Assembly: GCF_014645735.1 (NCBI RefSeq)
Contig: NZ_BMMH01000019.1
Span: 1-64,000, forward strand
Length of the DNA stretch: 64,000 bases
Source of the DNA: Nocardia jinanensis
GTDB lineage: Bacteria; Actinomycetota; Actinomycetes; Mycobacteriales; Mycobacteriaceae
Direction: 5' to 3'
Shown: piece by piece, positions 52,312-60,017 of the stretch
How positions within the stretch are numbered: the stretch's first letter is position 1
Layout: each line of letters starts with the position of its first letter
Program-made: the position numbers and the translations under genes
The notes under the pieces: model-generated
What the model was told of the DNA's origin: nothing
What the model saw: only the letters and a program-made list of their open reading frames with translations
Databases searched by the model: none

Positions 52312-52325
52312 CTTCCGGATGATCC

Positions 52326-53831
52326 TCACACGAGCGGACTCTCGTCACACGCGCGCGCCGGACGCTGTGTCGGCGGCAGCAGCGTCAGCGGAACCGGTCC
52401 GCCGGAACGCGACCGGCGGGGGGTGCTCTTACGGGAATGATCGACCGCCGGACGCGGGATCACCCGCCCGGTGGCGGCCAGTGCCGCTTCCCCGTAACCC
52501 TGAACGCATTCCGGGTCGGGGCCGTCGGCGGGCAGTCCGGTGAAGAACTTCGCCGCCATACACCCGCCGCGGCACGAGTCGTAGTGGGCACACGAGGCGC
52601 AGGCCCCGCCACCGCTGGGCTCCCGCAACTCCTCGAACAGCGCCGATTCCCGCCATACCGTGGCGAAACCACCGTCGGTGACCACGTTTCCGGCATGGAA
52701 TTTCTCGTGGATCGCGAACGGGCAGGCGTAGACATCACCCAGTGGATCGACCAGGCACACCACCCGGCCCGCCCCGCACAGGTTCAGTCCCGGCAGGGCC
52801 TGACCGTAGGCGGAGAGGTGGAAGAACGAATCTCCGGTGAGGACACCGTCTCCGTTGCGGACCAGCCAGTCGTAGAGCGTGCGCTGCTGTTCCGGGAGTG
52901 GATGCAATTCGTCCCATACGTCGGCGCCGCGACCCGACGGCCGGAGCCGGGTGAGCCGCAGGGTGGCGCCGTACCGATCGGCGATCTCCTTGAACTGGTC
53001 GAGCTGATCGATATTGTGCCGAGTCGCCACTACGGACAATTTCGCGTCCCGGAATCCGGCGTTCGCGAGATTCTCCAGCGCCCGGATTGCCGTGGCATAG
53101 CTACCCGCGCCGCGCACCGCGTCGTTCACCTCGGCGTCGGCGCCGTCCAGCGAGATCTGGACATCGACGTAATCGCTGGCGGCGAGCCGCTGCGCGACCT
53201 CGGGAGTTATTCGCACCCCGTTGGTGGAGAATTTCACCCCGACCTGATGCGAGGTCGCGTAATCGACCAGTTCCCAGAAATCCGGGCGCACGGTGGGTTC
53301 GCCACCACCGATGTTCACGTAGAACACCTGCATCCGCTGGAATTCGTCGATCAGTGCTTTGCACTGTTCGGTGCTGAGTTCTCCCGGATCGCGCCTGCCG
53401 GACGAGGACAGGCAGTGCACACAGGAGAGATTGCACGCGTAGGTGAGTTCCCAGGTGAGGCAAATCGGGGCCGCCAGGCCCGATTCGAAACGGTCCACGA
53501 GTCGTACGGCCGGGTCGGCCGGACCCACCCCGGTGAAGGGTGCGGGCTCGCCGAGCACGGCCGTCTCCGGCGCGTGCTGGATCATCTGCGAATCGGCCAG
53601 ATCCGCCAGTGCCCGGAAATACGGATCGGCGGCCGAGTCCTCGATTCCGGCGGCCCGGATGGCCGCGCGGGCCGAGGTGTGCCCGGGCAGGGAGCGCACG
53701 ATCTCGACTATTCGCGGATTCTTCAGGAACGACAGTTTGCGGGTCCCGAAGTGGTAGAGCAGCGCACCGAAGGGTTCCGGGCGCAGCGCCACTCGGGGAT
53801 GCAACTGCCAGCGCGTTTCCAGATCGAGCAT
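52326..53831 (-). CDS. mftBC: MftB-MftC fusion: RRE chaperone joined to radical SAM maturase
   Basis: 501 residues in one uninterrupted frame. Residues 1-95 match the peptide-binding chaperone MftB (LETRWQLHPRVALRPEPFGALLYHFGTRKLSFLKNP). Residues about 108-501 match MftC: LVDRFESGLAAPICLTWELTYACNLSCVHC with CxxxCxxC at 133/137/140, the SAM motif IGGGEPT near 174, auxiliary-cluster Cys in CGAGRVVC, YACPFAIH and ACASCAHYDSCRGGC, and the family ending ACDESPL. MftC decarboxylates and crosslinks the Val-Tyr end of MftA with MftB holding the peptide. MftB and MftC are separate genes in mycobacteria. ATG 53831 follows CGGGAG, 16 bp after mftA. Confidence 0.92.
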   Translation of the reverse strand: MLDLETRWQLHPRVALRPEPFGALLYHFGTRKLSFLKNPRIVEIVRSLPGHTSARAAIRAAGIEDSAADPYFRALADLADSQMIQHAPETAVLGEPAPFTGVGPADPAVRLVDRFESGLAAPICLTWELTYACNLSCVHCLSSSGRRDPGELSTEQCKALIDEFQRMQVFYVNIGGGEPTVRPDFWELVDYATSHQVGVKFSTNGVRITPEVAQRLAASDYVDVQISLDGADAEVNDAVRGAGSYATAIRALENLANAGFRDAKLSVVATRHNIDQLDQFKEIADRYGATLRLTRLRPSGRGADVWDELHPLPEQQRTLYDWLVRNGDGVLTGDSFFHLSAYGQALPGLNLCGAGRVVCLVDPLGDVYACPFAIHEKFHAGNVVTDGGFATVWRESALFEELREPSGGGACASCAHYDSCRGGCMAAKFFTGLPADGPDPECVQGYGEAALAATGRVIPRPAVDHSRKSTPRRSRSGGPVPLTLLPPTQRPARACDESPLV

Positions 53832-53847
53832 GGTTGGCTCCCGCCGG

Positions 53848-53997
53848 TCAGTAGACGCCGCACATACCGTCGATGGACACCTCTTCGATCAGCGATTCCT
53901 CGATCACGGGTGCTTCCTCGGCCCCGTGGGTGTCGACGGTTCCGATCGGGCCGCGGTGATCGGTTTCGGTCTGTCCGAAGGAACGGTTGTCGGCCAT
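53848..53997 (-). CDS. mftA: MftA, mycofactocin precursor peptide
   Basis: 49 residues, MADNRSFGQTETDHRGPIGT to the invariant C-terminus IEEVSIDGMCGVY. The last Val-Tyr is the substrate of MftC, and the acidic EESLIEEVSI stretch is the recognition part of the leader. It starts ATG 53997 behind GGAGG; the longer frame from 54060 has no ribosome-binding site. It lies immediately upstream of the mftBC fusion. The leader is longer than the roughly 30 residues of the M. tuberculosis peptide. Confidence 0.93.
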   Translation of the reverse strand: MADNRSFGQTETDHRGPIGTVDTHGAEEAPVIEESLIEEVSIDGMCGVY

Positions 53998-54151
53998 GGC
54001 TGCCTCCACAGATTGGTGCCCGCGCCGACCCGATGCCGTGACGGACCGCCGCGGCGGCACCGCTGTGGATACCGCCGGTGAGCCCTGGCACAGTGCCGGC
54101 GCCGCGGCCGCACGCTGCGACCACAGTCACACCATAACGTCATCCACTGAC

Positions 54152-54167
54152 AAAATGGAACAGTTTT
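54152..54167. promoter_or_regulatory. AT-rich dyad AAAA-TGGAACAG-TTTT in the mftA/TetR divergent region
   Basis: AAAATGGAACAGTTTT lies between divergent mftA and the TetR gene, about 155 bp from mftA and 107 bp from TetR. Only the outer A/T runs and a central G/C pair are symmetric. It resembles half of the KstR box near kshB but lacks the GTT half. Possible regulator site. Confidence 0.35.
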
Positions 54168-54273
54168 ACGGTAATGTCCGCGCTCGCGCCGTAACGCGAC
54201 CTCTAGACTGCGGGGGCAAAGCAGCTGAACAAGAACGTGACGGGCGGATGCCGCTCGACGTGTAGAGGTGGCA

Positions 54274-54924
54274 ATGGGAGTCGTGCGGATGCAGGCGAGC
54301 GGGGGCGGGGGCGGTAACGGCAGCACCCTCTCGGAGACCGAGATCGTCGAGGCGGCACTTCGTGTCGTCCGAGCCGATGGAGTGGAGAAGTTGTCCATGC
54401 GGCGACTCTCACGCGAGCTCGGCGTCTCCCCGATGGCGCCGTACTACTACGTCGCGGACAAACGTGAGCTATTGGACCTGGTGGCCACCGCCGCGCTGAC
54501 CGGGGTGCGCAAACCGCCGCCCGAATCGGGGCCCTGGCAGGACCGCCTGGTCGATCTGCTGGCCCAGATCGACGAACGGCTGCGCAGACACCCCGGCTTG
54601 GGCGATGTACTCATCGAGCAGATGCTCGGTAAACAGCTCGACCTGATCGCCGGGATCATGGAGATCCTCTACGAGGCCGGGTTCGACGATCGCAATGTGC
54701 TGGCCGGTTACGCGACGATCCACACCTATCTGTTCGGCCGCCGCCGGGTGAACCCGCGCAACCTCGACACCCCGCCCGATGTGGTGATGCCGGAACGAGT
54801 GGCCCGCGCAATGGAATACCTGCCCGATCTCCGCGGCAAGTATTCCTACGATTTCGGGGTGGGCGTCCTGGTCGCCGGCCTGGAAGGTCAGCTCGTCCGC
54901 CAACAAGCGGCCGGCATAGGCTAA
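54274..54924 (+). CDS. TetR-family regulator divergent from mftA
   Basis: 216 residues from ATG 54274 (AGAGGTG upstream; ATG 54289 also possible). A Gly-rich start is followed by an HTH at about 15-65 (ETEIVEAALRVVRADGVEKLSMRRLSRELGVSPMAPYYYVADKRELLDLV) and a helical ligand domain. It occupies the site of MftR next to mftA, but the HTH reads YYYVADK rather than the FFRYFxSK-type helix I associate with MftR, so I do not name it mftR. It is 67 bp upstream of kshB in the same direction. Control of mft, of itself, or of kshB are all possible. Confidence 0.8.
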   Translation: MGVVRMQASGGGGGNGSTLSETEIVEAALRVVRADGVEKLSMRRLSRELGVSPMAPYYYVADKRELLDLVATAALTGVRKPPPESGPWQDRLVDLLAQIDERLRRHPGLGDVLIEQMLGKQLDLIAGIMEILYEAGFDDRNVLAGYATIHTYLFGRRRVNPRNLDTPPDVVMPERVARAMEYLPDLRGKYSYDFGVGVLVAGLEGQLVRQQAAGIG

Positions 54925-54927
54925 AAT

Positions 54928-54941
54928 TGGAACACGTTCTA
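54928..54941. promoter_or_regulatory. KstR-type operator TGGAACACGTTCTA upstream of kshB
   Basis: It fits the published KstR consensus TnnAACnnGTTnnA at every fixed position and lies 50 bp before the kshB start. KstR represses cholesterol ring-degradation and uptake genes in mycobacteria and rhodococci and is released by sterol-CoA intermediates. It also falls directly after the TetR stop. Confidence 0.8.
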
Positions 54942-54991
54942 GTTTTGCCGTAGGCTCGGATGCCACCGGCTACCAGTGTCGAGAGGACGAG

Positions 54992-56047
54992 ATGACCACC
55001 GTCGAAGTGCCCCATGGCTCGCGATCCGTCGTATTGCGGGTCGCCCAGGTCATCGCGGAAACCACCGACGCGAGCTCGCTGGTCTTCGAGGTCCCCGAGC
55101 AGGCGCGGGAGAAGTTCGCGTACCAACCCGGCCAGTTCCTCACCCTGCGCATCCCCAGCGACCGCACCGGATCGGTGGCGCGCTGCTATTCGCTGGCGAG
55201 TTCCCCCTTCACCGACGATCTCCCCAAGGTCACGGTGAAACGCACCAGGGACGGTTACGGCTCCAACTGGCTCTGCGACAACATCAAACCGGGCGACCAG
55301 CTCGAGGTGCTACCGCCGTCGGGCCTCTTCACTCCGAAGAATCTCGACGAGGACCTCCTGCTGTGCGCGGCCGGCAGCGGTATCACCCCGGTGATGTCCA
55401 TCCTCAAATCCGCGCTGGAGCGGGGCAGCGCCAGGATCGTGCTGTTCTACGCCAACCGCGACGCCGAATCGGTGATCTTCGCGACCGAACTGCGCGAACT
55501 GGCCGAGAAGAACCCGCAGCGGCTGGTGGTGGTGCACTGGCTGGAGGCCCTGCAGGGCCTGCCGACCGTGGCCGCGCTGGCCGAACTGCTGCGGCCCTAC
55601 ACCGAGTACGCGGCCTTCCTGTGCGGCCCGAAGCCCTTCATGGACGGAGTGCACGACACGCTCGCTCAACTGGGTGTCCCGCGCAACCGCACACACGCCG
55701 AGGTCTTCAATTCGCTGGCCGGCGACCCGTTCGCCGATACGGCCCCGGTCGAGATCTCCGACGAGGAAGCCGCCGACGCGGCCACCGTGGAGGTCGAACT
55801 CGACGGCGAGACGCACAACCTGAGCTGGCCGCGTAAACAGACGCTGGTCGACATCATGCTGGACAAGGGACTCGATGTGCCCTACTCCTGCCAGGAGGGT
55901 GAATGCGGGTCCTGCGCCTGCACCGTACTCGAGGGCAAGGTCGAGATGGCGAACGCCGAGATCCTGGACCCCGAGGACATCGAGAACGGTTACATCCTGG
56001 GCTGCCAGGCCCGGCCGGTCACCGACCATCTACGTATCCAGTTCTGA
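54992..56047 (+). CDS. kshB: KshB, reductase of 3-ketosteroid 9alpha-hydroxylase
   Basis: 351 residues. The FAD-binding domain (about 10-115) has YQPGQFLTLRIPSDRTGSVARCYSLASSP; the NAD domain (about 125-235) has LCAAGSGITPVMSILKSAL and YAAFLCGPKPFMDG; the plant-type 2Fe-2S domain (about 268-351) has VPYSCQEGECGSCACTVLEG and a fourth Cys in ILGCQARP. It passes electrons from NADH to the KshA oxygenase, which opens ring B of steroids. Residues follow M. tuberculosis KshB (Rv3571) closely. Start ATG 54992 is behind GAGAGGACGAG. No intact kshA lies in this window; only a truncated KshA-like fragment at 29.7 kb. Confidence 0.9.
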   Translation: MTTVEVPHGSRSVVLRVAQVIAETTDASSLVFEVPEQAREKFAYQPGQFLTLRIPSDRTGSVARCYSLASSPFTDDLPKVTVKRTRDGYGSNWLCDNIKPGDQLEVLPPSGLFTPKNLDEDLLLCAAGSGITPVMSILKSALERGSARIVLFYANRDAESVIFATELRELAEKNPQRLVVVHWLEALQGLPTVAALAELLRPYTEYAAFLCGPKPFMDGVHDTLAQLGVPRNRTHAEVFNSLAGDPFADTAPVEISDEEAADAATVEVELDGETHNLSWPRKQTLVDIMLDKGLDVPYSCQEGECGSCACTVLEGKVEMANAEILDPEDIENGYILGCQARPVTDHLRIQF

Positions 56048-56206
56048 TCCGGTCCGCTGCCGCCCGGGCAAGAGCATCGATTACCGCGTAATCGCACCCG
56101 ATCCCGGCCGTATGCGGGCTCGGGCGCGATTCCCCTGCGCCCGTCGGCCGGGACAGCCGATGCCCACGGATGCGCATCGCCGCGGCCGGAGCCCCGCGGT
56201 CACGGA

Positions 56207-57472
56207 TCAGACGCGCACCGGATCCGGGAGGCGGGCGCCCTGACGCTGCAATTCCGCCCGGACCGCCGCGGTGGTCACCGTGCCGGTGCGGGCCTGCTGC
56301 GCGGCCGCCACCCCGGCGGCCTGGCCGGTGGCGAACGCGGTCCCCATGACACGCAGCGACGCGCCTGCCTGCCGGTCGCCGTCGAGGGTGCGCCCGGCCG
56401 CGTAGAGATTGTCGGTACCGGCACTGCGCAGACAGTCGAGCGGGATCGGGTAGTAGCCGGGGTCGCCGATGAACTTCCAGGTGGAAGGGATACCCGGGCC
56501 CGGGTGGTACTCCATCGGCCAGGCACCGATCGCGACCGCGCTCTCCGTGCTGTCCGGGTGGAGGATATCCGCCTCGCGCAGGCGATATCGGGTGACGATA
56601 TGGCGGGATTCGCGGGTACCGAGTTCGGGGCCGGTGGTGACGATGTAGGCGTGTTCGGCGCCGGGGATCGTCCGCACCACCGGGAGATAAGCCTGGGCCT
56701 GCCGGCGCGCGCTGATCTCGGCACGGGTGGTGTCGGCCGCGGAACGGGCATCGTAACCCTCGTCCACCAGATACATGATGACGTCCCCGGAGACAGGCAT
56801 CCGGGCCACCAATCCGGATTCGGCGAGCAGACCCTCCACCCCCGCGGCTTTGGCCTCGCGTACGGCCTCCCCGACCGTACGCACTGTGACCTCGGCCTCG
56901 GGCGCGATACCACCGAAGCGCACACCGAGGCTGCCGTTCTGCACCCACCCGTCGGTGCCGTAACGGATTTCGGCCCCCGCGCGGTGCGCCAGATCGGCAT
57001 CGCCGGTCGCGTCTACGAAGGCCTCGGCGGTGAACCGATGCACCCCCTCGTGGTCGGCGATCTCGACGGAGGTGATGCTGTCGCCTTCGGTGCGCGCGTC
57101 GACCAGCAGACTGTGCAGGCGGATATCCACCCCCGCCGCGCGGCAGAGTTCGTCGAGGACGACTTTCACGTTCTCCGGGTCGAAGACCACGGTGACCGCG
57201 TTGAATCTGCGCGGCTCACTGACCGCGCCACGGATCTCCAGTTCGGACACCACCTCGTCGGCGATACCGAAGACGACCTGCTCCTGCTCCTCGCGGGTGT
57301 ACAGACCGCAGTAGGTGACGACATTGCGCAGCGTCGCCGCACCGCCCAGGCACGGGCCGCGCTCGATCAGCAGGGCGCGGGCGCCGGCGCGGGCAGCGCC
57401 CACCGCCGCCGCGATACCGGCCGATCCGCCGCCCGCGACGATGACGTCGTAGTACGTACTGCTCGGGGTCAT
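56207..57472 (-). CDS. FAD-dependent oxidoreductase (FAD_oxidored/PF12831-like)
   Basis: 421 residues from ATG 57472 (an upstream ATG 57493 lies inside the preceding MFS gene). N-terminal FAD loop YDVIVAGGGSAGIAAAVGAARAGARALLIERGPCLGGAAT, then NVVTYCGLYT, the middle EAFVDATGDADLAHRAGAEI and C-terminal NLYAAGRTLDGDRQAGASLRVMGTAFATGQAAGVAA. The family includes enzymes oxidising or isomerising small organic acids; no substrate can be named. It lies 8 bp after the MFS gene, and both are divergent from a LysR gene, so the three form a catabolic unit for one imported compound. Confidence 0.85.
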   Translation of the reverse strand: MTPSSTYYDVIVAGGGSAGIAAAVGAARAGARALLIERGPCLGGAATLRNVVTYCGLYTREEQEQVVFGIADEVVSELEIRGAVSEPRRFNAVTVVFDPENVKVVLDELCRAAGVDIRLHSLLVDARTEGDSITSVEIADHEGVHRFTAEAFVDATGDADLAHRAGAEIRYGTDGWVQNGSLGVRFGGIAPEAEVTVRTVGEAVREAKAAGVEGLLAESGLVARMPVSGDVIMYLVDEGYDARSAADTTRAEISARRQAQAYLPVVRTIPGAEHAYIVTTGPELGTRESRHIVTRYRLREADILHPDSTESAVAIGAWPMEYHPGPGIPSTWKFIGDPGYYPIPLDCLRSAGTDNLYAAGRTLDGDRQAGASLRVMGTAFATGQAAGVAAAQQARTGTVTTAAVRAELQRQGARLPDPVRV

Positions 57473-57479
57473 TCGGGGA

Positions 57480-58751
57480 TCAGCCCTTTCCATCGGTGGC
57501 GAGGATCAGCGGAGTGCCGTCGTGCTGCGCGGGGGCGGCGCCGGGCACGGATTCACGGTTGTCGGCGTCCCGGATGAAGAACATCGGGACGATCGCCAGG
57601 CAGGGACCGGCGGCGAGAACGAGGAAGACCAGCTGGAACGAACCACTGGCACTGAAGACCAGCCCGACGACGGCCGGCACTACGGTGCTGCCCAGCTGCC
57701 AGAAGGCGTTCACACCTCCGGTAGCCGTCCCGGCGAGTTCCGCACCCGACAGCGTGGGGATCATCGCCATCATCACCGGACTGTAGATGTAGGCCGTGAT
57801 ACCGAGGAACGGAGCGATCCAGAGGAATTGGGTCGCGGTGTTCGCGAAGCTGAAGATGATCAGGCAGGTTGTGAAGGCCACCAGGATCGCGATCGTCAGC
57901 CGCCGGCGGCTCAGTCCGAGCGCGTCCCCGAGCAGGCCGATCAGCGGTTTGGAGAAGACCGCGACGGCGCCGAAGATGACCACGACCGTCCCGGCCCGGA
58001 CCGGATCGATGCCGACTCCCTTGACCATCAACAGGTTCGACCAGGTGATGAATCCGTAGGTGCCCCACAGCGCACCGAACCCGGCCAGTGCGAGCAGCAG
58101 CAGGCCGCGGTTGCCCAGCAGTGGTCGCAGATTCGGGGTGCCGCCGGATCCGGCGCGGGCCACGAGCGGGCCTGGGCGCAACAGGATCAGGCAGAGCACG
58201 CCGACGACGATCGAGATGAGCCCGAACAGGTGGTAGGAGGTGCGCCAGCTGTGCGATTCGATCAGCCTGGGAACCACCGCGTTCGCGACGACCAGGCCGA
58301 GGGAGGTCGCGGTCATGAAGACGCCCATCGCGAAACCACGTCGCTGCGGGGCGAACCAGCTGGTGATGAGTTTGACGCCGCCGCCGACCTCGGCGCCCGC
58401 GCACAATCCGATACACGCCTGGAAGAGCAAACCCATCGCATGGCTGTCGGCTTCGCCGAACGCGAGCATGAAGCCACCGGAGAGCAGGATGCTCGCGCCG
58501 ACGGTCAGCCGGGCGCCGATCCAGTCGGCGATGAAACCGCCGATCGCATTGGAGACGACGTACCCGATGTAGTACGTGGTGGCGAAGACCCCGAGTCCGG
58601 CGACCGCCACCCCGAGGTCGTCACCGACCGAGCCCGCCGCCGGGCCCCAGGTGGCCCTGTCGACCGAGGTCATCGTGAAGGCGGCCCAGCAGAGGGTCAG
58701 TACCACCCAGCGATATCGGGTATCGGGCGTTGCGGAGGAGATCACGGTCAC
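57480..58751 (-). CDS. MFS transporter, organic-anion:H+ symporter-like
   Basis: 423 residues, 12 spans. YRWVVLTLCWAAFTMTSVDRATWGPA and GFIADWIGARLTVGASILLSGGFM mark the N-terminal half, and VFSKPLIGLLGDALGLSRRRLTIAIL loop 8-9. The N-terminal Asp-Arg in span 1 is typical of ACS-type organic-acid importers. The start is GTG 58751, six bases after AAAGGA; the longer frame to 58973 is not protein-like and crosses the regulatory region. Co-directional with the FAD enzyme 8 bp downstream. Confidence 0.88.
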   Translation of the reverse strand: MTVISSATPDTRYRWVVLTLCWAAFTMTSVDRATWGPAAGSVGDDLGVAVAGLGVFATTYYIGYVVSNAIGGFIADWIGARLTVGASILLSGGFMLAFGEADSHAMGLLFQACIGLCAGAEVGGGVKLITSWFAPQRRGFAMGVFMTATSLGLVVANAVVPRLIESHSWRTSYHLFGLISIVVGVLCLILLRPGPLVARAGSGGTPNLRPLLGNRGLLLLALAGFGALWGTYGFITWSNLLMVKGVGIDPVRAGTVVVIFGAVAVFSKPLIGLLGDALGLSRRRLTIAILVAFTTCLIIFSFANTATQFLWIAPFLGITAYIYSPVMMAMIPTLSGAELAGTATGGVNAFWQLGSTVVPAVVGLVFSASGSFQLVFLVLAAGPCLAIVPMFFIRDADNRESVPGAAPAQHDGTPLILATDGKG

Positions 58752-58888
58752 CGGAGGTCCTTTCGAGCGAAACCGGGGCATCGGCGCCCGCGGTGTGCGG
58801 CGGCTGTGGTGCCCACCACAATGCAACCGTGGGAACGGCTCGTGATCCAATGCCACTTGAATGGCCCGGGTATGTCCTGAAGTTATGG

Positions 58889-58904
58889 CATACCGATCGG
58901 TATG
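58889..58904. promoter_or_regulatory. Perfect 16-bp palindrome CATACCGATCGGTATG
   Basis: It lies in the divergent region between the MFS/FAD operon and the LysR gene, 18 bp before the LysR start. It contains ATAC-N6-GTAT, compatible with a LysR-type T-N11-A box. It is the likely binding site of the LysR protein, which may repress its own gene from there. Confidence 0.7.
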
Positions 58905-58921
58905 TGAAATGAGGAGCGACG

Positions 58922-59803
58922 GTGGAGCTACGGCAGCTACGTTATTTCGTCGAAGTCTCCGACCGCGGCTCACTGTCCTCGGCGGCGAAGGCCCTGCTGA
59001 TCTCCCAACCGGCCCTGACGCGTCAGATCCAGCAGCTGGAACGCGAATGCGGTGTGCCGCTTTTCGAGCGGGTACCGGCAGGTATCGTGCCCACTCCTGC
59101 CGGGACCGCCCTCTACCAGCACGTCCTCACCCTTCTCCGCTACGCCGACACGGCGAAGGACGCCGCCCGCGATGCCGGACCGGTACGTGAGATCGTGCAG
59201 ATCGGGCTCGCGCCGGGCCTCCCACCCACCTGGCTCGAGCAACTGATCGACACCGTCCGCCGCGCAGTACCGCAGGCATACCTTTCGCTCACCGACGCGA
59301 TCAGCACCGTCCAGCTCCAGCACCTACGAGCCGGTCGCCTGGACATAGCCTTTGTGCATGAGCCGCCCACAAGAGACCTCGTCCGCCATCGTGTGCTGGA
59401 AGAGCCGTTCGGCCTCGTGGTCGATCCGCGGCTGGAGGCCGGTCTCACCGGCACCACCTGCCCGCTCCGCGCTCTCGACGGGATGGACGTGCTCGCCCAC
59501 GCCCGCGACCAGGTCCCGATCGGGCACGACCGGCTCGTCTCCGCGGCCCACGAAGCCGGTATCGCGCCGCGGTGGCATTTCGCCAACTACACCGAGAACG
59601 CGCGGGCCTGCCTGCGTGCCACCGGAGCGAGTGCGGCGATCCTGAGCCGTACCACCGCGGGACGGCTGCTACCCGGCTGGGAGTGGCGGCGGCTGGTCGA
59701 TCCGCCGATCACCATGCAGACCTGGATCGTGCGCCAACCCGTGGTCCGCAGCACCGTCACCGCGGTCGCCGACACCATCGCCGATGCCTTCGGCATCGAC
59801 TGA
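58922..59803 (+). CDS. LysR-type transcriptional regulator
   Basis: 293 residues. Winged HTH about 1-60 (MELRQLRYFVEVSDRGSLSSAAKALLISQPALTRQIQQLERECGVPLFERV), then a periplasmic-binding-like effector domain (about 88-293). Start GTG 58922 after GAGGAG. Divergent from the MFS/FAD pair, the classical LysR arrangement, so it probably senses the compound they import and oxidise. A perfect palindrome sits just before its start. Confidence 0.9.
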   Translation: MELRQLRYFVEVSDRGSLSSAAKALLISQPALTRQIQQLERECGVPLFERVPAGIVPTPAGTALYQHVLTLLRYADTAKDAARDAGPVREIVQIGLAPGLPPTWLEQLIDTVRRAVPQAYLSLTDAISTVQLQHLRAGRLDIAFVHEPPTRDLVRHRVLEEPFGLVVDPRLEAGLTGTTCPLRALDGMDVLAHARDQVPIGHDRLVSAAHEAGIAPRWHFANYTENARACLRATGASAAILSRTTAGRLLPGWEWRRLVDPPITMQTWIVRQPVVRSTVTAVADTIADAFGID

Positions 59804-60017
59804 TCCGGCATCGCCGGACTACCGGAACCCGGCCCGGCGGACCTGCCCGTCGCCGCGACGCTCTCCCCATTCGGCCTTCTCCGCTTCTTCGGACGCGGCC
59901 GGGCGGACGCGGGTCCCGGGGCGCGGCCGGGAGCGCTCCGGGGGCCGCGCTCGCCGGTCCCCGGCTCATCGTGCAGGGTCGGGAGAATTCCGCTGTTCGG
60001 CCCGTGGTTCTCCTGGA

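Noticed and set aside
54152..54167. Second KstR box upstream of mftA
   Set aside because: TGGAACAGTTTTA has AAC but not the GTT half at the right spacing, so it fails the TnnAACnnGTTnnA consensus.
54274..54924. Naming the TetR gene mftR
   Set aside because: Position fits, but the recognition-helix region reads YYYVADK instead of the MftR-type sequence, so the name was withheld.
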